This document shows positions 15,229-18,561 of a DNA stretch of 18,561 nucleotides, one piece after another. The translations under genes and the position numbers were made by a program. How positions within the stretch are numbered: position 1 is the first letter of the stretch; each line of letters begins with the position of its first letter. Under the pieces are notes generated by a model. It searched no databases and was not told the DNA's origin. It was given only the letters and a program-made list of their open reading frames with translations. Source of the stretch: Planctomycetota bacterium. GTDB taxonomy: Bacteria > Planctomycetota > Planctomycetia > Pirellulales > UBA1268. The stretch is taken from NCBI GenBank assembly GCA_003669255.1, contig QWPO01000013.1:1-18561 (forward strand), in the 5' to 3' direction.

Positions 15229-15283
15229 AAGAGACCGCATGAAGCCGCAGGAAGACGTAAGTCGTTCTGCGGCTTGGTCTTTT
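15229..15283 (+). terminator. structured terminator after tRNA-Asn
   Basis: An outer stem AAGAGACC/GGTCTTTT (8 bp with one G-T pair), a 5-base bulge, then a perfect 9-bp stem AAGCCGCAG/CTGCGGCTT (15242-15250, 15267-15275) topped by GAC-GTAA-GTC. It ends in TTTT, 17 bases past the tRNA. AAGAG can also pair with CTCTT at 15219-15223, giving an alternative fold. Most likely the tRNA terminator. Confidence 0.65.
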
Positions 15284-15360
15284 GATGGGGATGCCAAAAA
15301 CGCCGTGCGAGTCCCTGCGGCCTCCTACAGGCATGAAGTGAAGCGAATTGTGAGTCGCAA

Positions 15361-15377
15361 TTTGAGTCAGCCTCAAA
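15361..15377. repeat. small inverted repeat ahead of the YggU gene
   Basis: TTTGAG-TCAGC-CTCAAA, 6-bp arms and a 5-base centre, 25 bases before the YggU start. It might be an operator. It resembles the feo dyad only loosely because arm spacing differs. Confidence 0.3.
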
Positions 15378-15401
15378 CGCGAACACTTACGGAATCGCAG
15401 G

Positions 15402-15689
15402 ATGCCAATCGTGAATAAGCCGAGGCCCCAGACCGCTCGCCTCGAGGTCAAGGCGGTGCCGGGATCGTCACGCGACCAGATCGTGGGCTGGCTTGGCGAC
15501 GCCCTGAAGATCAAGGTGACCGCACCGCCCGAGAAGGGCAAGGCGAACGAGGCGGTGATCGAACTTCTCGCCGCGGTACTCGGTATCGCCACCGACGACG
15601 TCAGCGTCGTCAGCGGCCACTCGTCGCCCGCCAAGGTCATGGCCATCGCTGGGATGGACGACGAGGCGATCAAGAAGGCGTTCGGATAA
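15402..15689 (+). CDS. DUF167/YggU family protein (UPF0235)
   Basis: Small conserved protein of unknown function. The 95 residues carry the family pattern: ARLEVKAVPGSSRDQIVGWLGDALKIKVTAPPEKGKANEAVIELLAAVLGI then VSVVSGHSSPAKVMAIAG, i.e. the whole domain, so this copy looks intact. Two starts are possible: ATG at 15402 (its Shine-Dalgarno would touch the codon) or GTG at 15411, which has CAGGA at a better distance. The stretch encoding DQIVGWLGDALKIKV (bases 15474-15517) recurs in inverted orientation inside the chimeric frame at 15778-16035. It is convergent with that frame, and a strong hairpin separates them. Confidence 0.88.
   Translation: MPIVNKPRPQTARLEVKAVPGSSRDQIVGWLGDALKIKVTAPPEKGKANEAVIELLAAVLGIATDDVSVVSGHSSPAKVMAIAGMDDEAIKKAFG
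15474..15517 (+). repeat. 44-bp inverted repeat, left copy (inside the YggU gene)
   Basis: Begins GACCAGATC and ends CTGAAGATCAAGGT. It is 41/44 identical to the reverse complement of 15971-16014, with mismatches only at positions 10, 21 and 27. Both copies are read in the same codon frame. Confidence 0.93.
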
Positions 15690-15715
15690 CCGTCGTCGTC
15701 GGGTACGGAAACGAA

Positions 15716-15753
15716 ACCACCCGACCGTCCTTCTCGGTAATCGGTCGGGTGGT
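15716..15753. terminator. strong hairpin between convergent YggU gene and integrase remnant
   Basis: ACCACCCGACCG and CGGTCGGGTGGT form a 12-bp perfect stem with a 14-base loop. There is no T run on either strand, but its place between two convergent frames suggests a bidirectional terminator. Confidence 0.55.
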
Positions 15754-15777
15754 CGTGTGGACTACCTGCTGTCGGCT

Positions 15778-16035
15778 TCAGCCCGCCTGCCGATCCAAGG
15801 ATCGCCAGGCCTCGAGAGCCTTGTCGTAGTCCTCATCGGTGATCTGGAGGTAGTGCTTCATGGCGACGGCGGGCGTATTGCCTATCCAGGCGCAGGCGAC
15901 CTCCATCCCATGAACCTTGATCAACTCCGGTTCTCTGCTTGACCGAAGGTTCTGAAACAACTTCGGCCAGACCTTGATCTTCAGGGCTTCGCCGAGCCAG
16001 CCCATGATCTGGTCTGCACTGCGTCGCTTCTTCAT
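15778..16035 (-). pseudogene. chimeric remnant: YggU fragment fused to tyrosine recombinase C-terminus
   Basis: An 85-codon frame with two unrelated parts. Residues 7-22 (ADQIMGWLGEALKIKV) copy the YggU protein encoded nearby on the plus strand. From residue 23 the sequence WPKLFQNLRSSREPELIK, then CAWIGNTPAVAMKHYLQITDEDYDKA, is the C-terminal end of a planctomycete-type phage integrase. It keeps the region of the second catalytic Arg, the Trp of WIGNT and the nucleophile Tyr in KHYLQ. The N-terminal core-binding domain and the first Arg are absent, so it cannot recombine DNA alone. The ATG at 16035 is preceded by GGAAAGGG seven bases upstream, so it may still be translated. The junction lies at about base 15970, exactly where the 44-bp repeat ends. 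It may be a decayed integrase or a rearranged product. Confidence 0.72.
15971..16014 (-). repeat. 44-bp inverted repeat, right copy (inside the chimeric frame)
   Basis: Reverse-complement partner of 15474-15517, 41/44 identical, 453 bp away. It ends at the boundary between YggU-like and integrase-like sequence. Confidence 0.93.
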
Positions 16036-16123
16036 CCGAGAACCCTTTCCAGCCCCCCCAGGGGCACGAGGATTTTCTCACAAGACCTGGGTCAGGGTTT
16101 TGGGAGGGGGTCGCCCACAGTAG

Positions 16124-16148
16124 GTGAAGGCTCGCAGCCTGCGTTCAC
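16124..16148 (-). terminator. weak hairpin at the end of the ABC transporter gene
   Basis: GTGAA-GGCT-CGC-AGCC-(TGCG)-TTCAC forms a bulged stem overlapping the stop codon. No T run follows on the minus strand, so termination here is uncertain. Confidence 0.3.
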
Positions 16149-18139
16149 CGTCCACCGCCGCGGGACGGTGGGCGCAGCCCAACCAGGGCCAGCACCACCA
16201 TCGCGATCGCGTGCACGCCGAGCATGCCCATGGGGGGCAGCCATGCCGGCGGATCGTCTCCCGGCGGGTAGTATTCCTCCACGCCGCTTGTGAACGCCTG
16301 GAATGACCAATAGGTCGACACGAGGATCTGGGCGGCCCAGCGGAGCACGCCCTCCAGGGGGGCGATCACGTTGGCTAGCACGATCTGCGGAATCAGCACG
16401 ATCGGCACCGCGCGCACGGCGATCTCCTCCGACTTCGAGAGCGCGGAGATCGCCAGGCCGGTGAGCGTGCCCAGCACTGCGACGGCCGTGACGCTCAGCG
16501 CCTGCTGCAGGGCGCCCGCCGCGTCTCCGCTGCACGGCAGCCCGCAGACACTGTCGACGATGGTGTAGACGAGGAACGCCTGCACGAGGGATGCCATGCC
16601 GAGCACGCAGAGCTTGGCGAGGTAGTAGACGCCGGCATCAACTGAAACGGCCCTCTCGCGTTCGAAGAGGACTCGCTCCTTCACGATTTCCGTGGCGGCA
16701 TTGTTGCATCCCAGCCAGAAGACCGAGACGAGCAGGAAAAACGCCGCGTTCCTTTGCTTCACCAGCCCTGTAACGGCATCATCCCAATGCTCCAGATCGC
16801 CGAATGCGGCCGCCAGCATGATGCCTGTGAAAACGGCCTGGCTGAGAGACACTGCCAGGGCCTTGATATCCCTCACCTGGAGTGTCGCTACCCGGCCCGA
16901 GAGGAGAGCAAACTGGCGAGCGTGGCCGATGGGCCGGCGGGCGGACACGGCGCGGAACGTCGCGGCCTGGCTCACCGCCGCCTGAGGCCCGGCGGCAGGG
17001 CGGCGTTCCTCCACGTATCGCCGGAACAGGGGATGCTGCCGGAAGCGGCTCTCCCAACTCTGAGCCGTGGCCTTCGCCATGGCGGCATAGATGTCGCCAA
17101 GCCGCTTGATCGCGAAGAAGTCGCAGACTTCCGCGGGTGCGCCGACACAGGCAAGCCTGCCGCCCGTCGTCAGCACCACGACGAGGTGTGCGTTCCGCTC
17201 GATGTTGAGCGTGTTGTGCGTGATGCACACGACGGCTCGGCCTTTGTCGACCAGCTGCCGGAACAGTTGCATCATCTCCTCGTCGGCGAGTTCGTCCAGG
17301 CCGCTGGTCACTTCGTCGAGGAATACCAGGCTCGGTTTGTGGGCGATTTCATTGGCGAGGCTCAGTCGCTTGAGCTGTCCGCCGCTGAGATCGCGAACGC
17401 GGACGCCCTGCCGCTCCGCCAGGCCCACCTCCTGGAGCAGGCCATCCACGGCTGCGTCGATTTCCCGGCTCGAGGTATCCGACGGGAGCCGCAGCCCCGC
17501 CGCGTACCAGAGAGACTGCCTCACGGTCAGCGAGGCGTGCAGCGCGTCGCGCTGCGGAACGACCGCCAGATCGTGCTTGATCGCATCGAACTCGGCATGC
17601 AGATCCCGCCCCCCGACCACGACCCGCCCCTGATCGGGCCTCATCCTTCCGGATAGGGTGGTTAACAGCGTCGACTTTCCCGATCCGCTCGGCCCGATGA
17701 GGCATACCAGTTCGCGAGGCCTGACCGCGATCGTGATATCGTGCAGAAGGGTGAGCGGTGCGCCCGTCACGCGGTTGGTGACGACGCGGCGCAAGCGATC
17801 GCACCAGATGGACAACTGTGTCGCGGAGGCGGTTGCCTGCGGAATGAGCGACGTGCCGTCGAAGAGAAACGTGAAGGGACCGATCGTGATCCGGGAGCCG
17901 CGCACGATCGCCTGCTCCCGCCGCACCCGCTCGCCATCGACGAACGTCCCATAGGTGCTCCGAAGATCGGCCACCAGGAACTGGCCGCCGCGGGTCGAGA
18001 TCTTTGCGTGCCGCAGATCCACGGTCGGGTGATCGAGCCGGACGTTCACCATCCTCTCGCCGCGGCCCAGGAGGAGCGTTCCGGCTACCGGGATCGCCGC
18101 CGGCCGGGCAACGCCAGCGCAATGATATTCGGGACTCAA
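16145..18139 (-). CDS. FHA-domain ABC exporter, ABCG-like with fused permease
   Basis: Single-chain half-transporter combining three modules, numbered from the TTG at 18139 (664 residues). First, an FHA domain (about 15-98: TLLLGRGE, DLRHAKIS, ADLRSTYGTFVDGERV). Second, an ABC ATPase with GPSGSGKST (149-157), Q-loop VVPQRD, signature LSGGQLKR (251-258), SLVFLDEVTSGLD (270-282) and switch ITHN. Third, an ABC-2 permease with about six helices (424-655). The architecture recalls mycobacterial Rv1747, where a Ser/Thr kinase acts through the FHA part. The substrate is unknown. The start is uncertain: the frame is open to 18382, with ATGs at 18322, 18286 and 18274, but the codons there (TTA, AGA, CTA, ATA, AGG) are unlike the gene and overlap the divergent neighbour's start. 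No good ribosome site supports any choice. Function is secure, start is not. Confidence 0.88.
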   Translation of the reverse strand: MSPEYHCAGVARPAAIPVAGTLLLGRGERMVNVRLDHPTVDLRHAKISTRGGQFLVADLRSTYGTFVDGERVRREQAIVRGSRITIGPFTFLFDGTSLIPQATASATQLSIWCDRLRRVVTNRVTGAPLTLLHDITIAVRPRELVCLIGPSGSGKSTLLTTLSGRMRPDQGRVVVGGRDLHAEFDAIKHDLAVVPQRDALHASLTVRQSLWYAAGLRLPSDTSSREIDAAVDGLLQEVGLAERQGVRVRDLSGGQLKRLSLANEIAHKPSLVFLDEVTSGLDELADEEMMQLFRQLVDKGRAVVCITHNTLNIERNAHLVVVLTTGGRLACVGAPAEVCDFFAIKRLGDIYAAMAKATAQSWESRFRQHPLFRRYVEERRPAAGPQAAVSQAATFRAVSARRPIGHARQFALLSGRVATLQVRDIKALAVSLSQAVFTGIMLAAAFGDLEHWDDAVTGLVKQRNAAFFLLVSVFWLGCNNAATEIVKERVLFERERAVSVDAGVYYLAKLCVLGMASLVQAFLVYTIVDSVCGLPCSGDAAGALQQALSVTAVAVLGTLTGLAISALSKSEEIAVRAVPIVLIPQIVLANVIAPLEGVLRWAAQILVSTYWSFQAFTSGVEEYYPPGDDPPAWLPPMGMLGVHAIAMVVLALVGLRPPSRGGGR

Positions 18140-18320
18140 GGCTACACGCGTGTCAAAATCGAGGGCGTGGACGAACTTGAACCAAGTGGGTAGTCTCCCC
18201 TGTATGGGGGCGGCTTTGCAAGGATCTAACCAAGTCCATCGCAGAGGCGTCGTGTCATCCCTCCTTGCCACCATCCGCGCCCGCATGCCTGGGAGCCGCG
18301 ACTGATAGGCGCTAACAGTC
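18140..18320. promoter_or_regulatory. divergent intergenic region between ABC exporter and zinc-ribbon gene
   Basis: About 180 bp, locally less GC-rich than its surroundings, that must hold both promoters if the exporter starts at 18139. TTGACA on the minus strand at about 18150-18155 resembles a -35, but no -10 lies at the right distance before the TTG. A small CCCC-TGTAT-GGGG hairpin lies at 18197-18209. If the exporter starts at 18286 the region shrinks to 34 bp. Confidence 0.35.
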
Positions 18321-18561
18321 ATGACGATCGGACAAGCAACAGACGATCGTGCCGCGATCGACAGTTCGGCCGCAACGGTCAAAGTGCCGCTCCTAGGCCG
18401 CGTGACGTGCCCGCATTGCTGGCATCAGTTCCCGCCCGAGGACAGTGCGTGGATCAGCAGCGACCATAAAGATCTTCGTGGTGACCCCAAACTGAGCCCC
18501 GACCATCCGCGAAGGTTCAAGGCCGAGCGGTTCAACGTACAGGGCAACGCCATCGACGCCC
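18321..18561 (+). CDS. zinc-ribbon protein, start of a larger protein cut by window end
   Basis: Open frame from the ATG at 18321 to the window edge (80 codons, no stop). After an Ala/Asp-rich lead it reads LLGRVTCPHCWHQFPPEDSAWISS, then HKDLRGDPKLSPDHPRRFKAERFNVQGNAIDA. The CPHC pair is half of a zinc ribbon; the second pair would lie beyond the window. From memory, the pattern CPxCW..F.P.D..W, then H..L.GD..L, then RF...G.A.DA opens bacterial proteins that go on to a P-loop (GTPase-like) domain with signalling or conflict roles. That link is a recollection, not shown here. It is divergent from the FHA exporter, hinting at shared function. Shine-Dalgarno support is weak (ATAGG about 12 bases upstream). 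Confidence 0.65.
   Translation, partial: MTIGQATDDRAAIDSSAATVKVPLLGRVTCPHCWHQFPPEDSAWISSDHKDLRGDPKLSPDHPRRFKAERFNVQGNAIDA

Noticed and set aside
15152..15673. Minus-strand 173-codon frame crossing tRNA-Asn and the YggU gene
   Set aside because: It translates the reverse complement of a tRNA (SPSRIRTYNLAVNSRSLYR), a common spurious prediction.

Overview
The window is GC-rich, densely packed chromosomal DNA, most likely from a planctomycete of the Pirellulales type. That placement is an inference from protein style. It rests on a secreted PQQ-like beta-propeller protein with the 'DWPTFRGPGR' mature N-terminus, a tyrosine-recombinase tail of the 'WIGNTPAVAMKHYLQ' type, and a 'CPHCWHQFPPED' zinc-ribbon protein. 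No rRNA or taxonomic marker settles it.

Layout. 1-3380 (+): dTDP-L-rhamnose operon rfbB (5' end cut by the window)-rfbD-rfbA-rfbC, with overlapping or nearly touching genes, ended by a hairpin shared with the convergent hisI (-). 4031-5311 (+): secreted PQQ-like propeller protein, divergent from hisI. 5392-7165 (-): aquaporin Z, a small DagK-family lipid kinase and an AhpC-type peroxiredoxin. 7292-8311 (+): galT-like uridylyltransferase, whose stop codon shares a CTAG with that of convergent bioD (-). 9029-11636 (+): promoter with a Fur-like dyad, feoA, feoB and a small membrane protein, forming a ferrous iron uptake operon. 11757-13794 (-): groES-groEL. 13795-14229: a 435-bp gap packed with predicted helices. 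14230-15074 (+): STAS anti-anti-sigma factor and RsbW/SpoIIAB-like kinase. 15141-15212 (+): tRNA-Asn(GTT) with a strong structured terminator.

15402-16035 is an accessory scar. An intact DUF167/YggU gene (+) faces an 85-codon chimeric ORF (-) made of a YggU fragment fused in frame to the C-terminal part of a tyrosine recombinase. The shared piece is a 44-bp inverted repeat (41/44 identical) read in the same codon frame in both genes, so inversion of the segment between them would swap the two C-termini in frame.

16145-18139 (-): a single-chain ABCG-like exporter with an N-terminal FHA domain (Rv1747-like architecture) whose phosphothreonine-contact residues are partly replaced. Divergent from it at 18321, and running off the window, is a zinc-ribbon protein that I tentatively connect to bacterial P-loop/GTPase signalling proteins. 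This right edge and the YggU/integrase scar are the best candidates for something not yet described. Most of the rest is ordinary housekeeping with some local oddities: FeoB G4 motif, HisI metal ligand, and a terminator inside a coding end.
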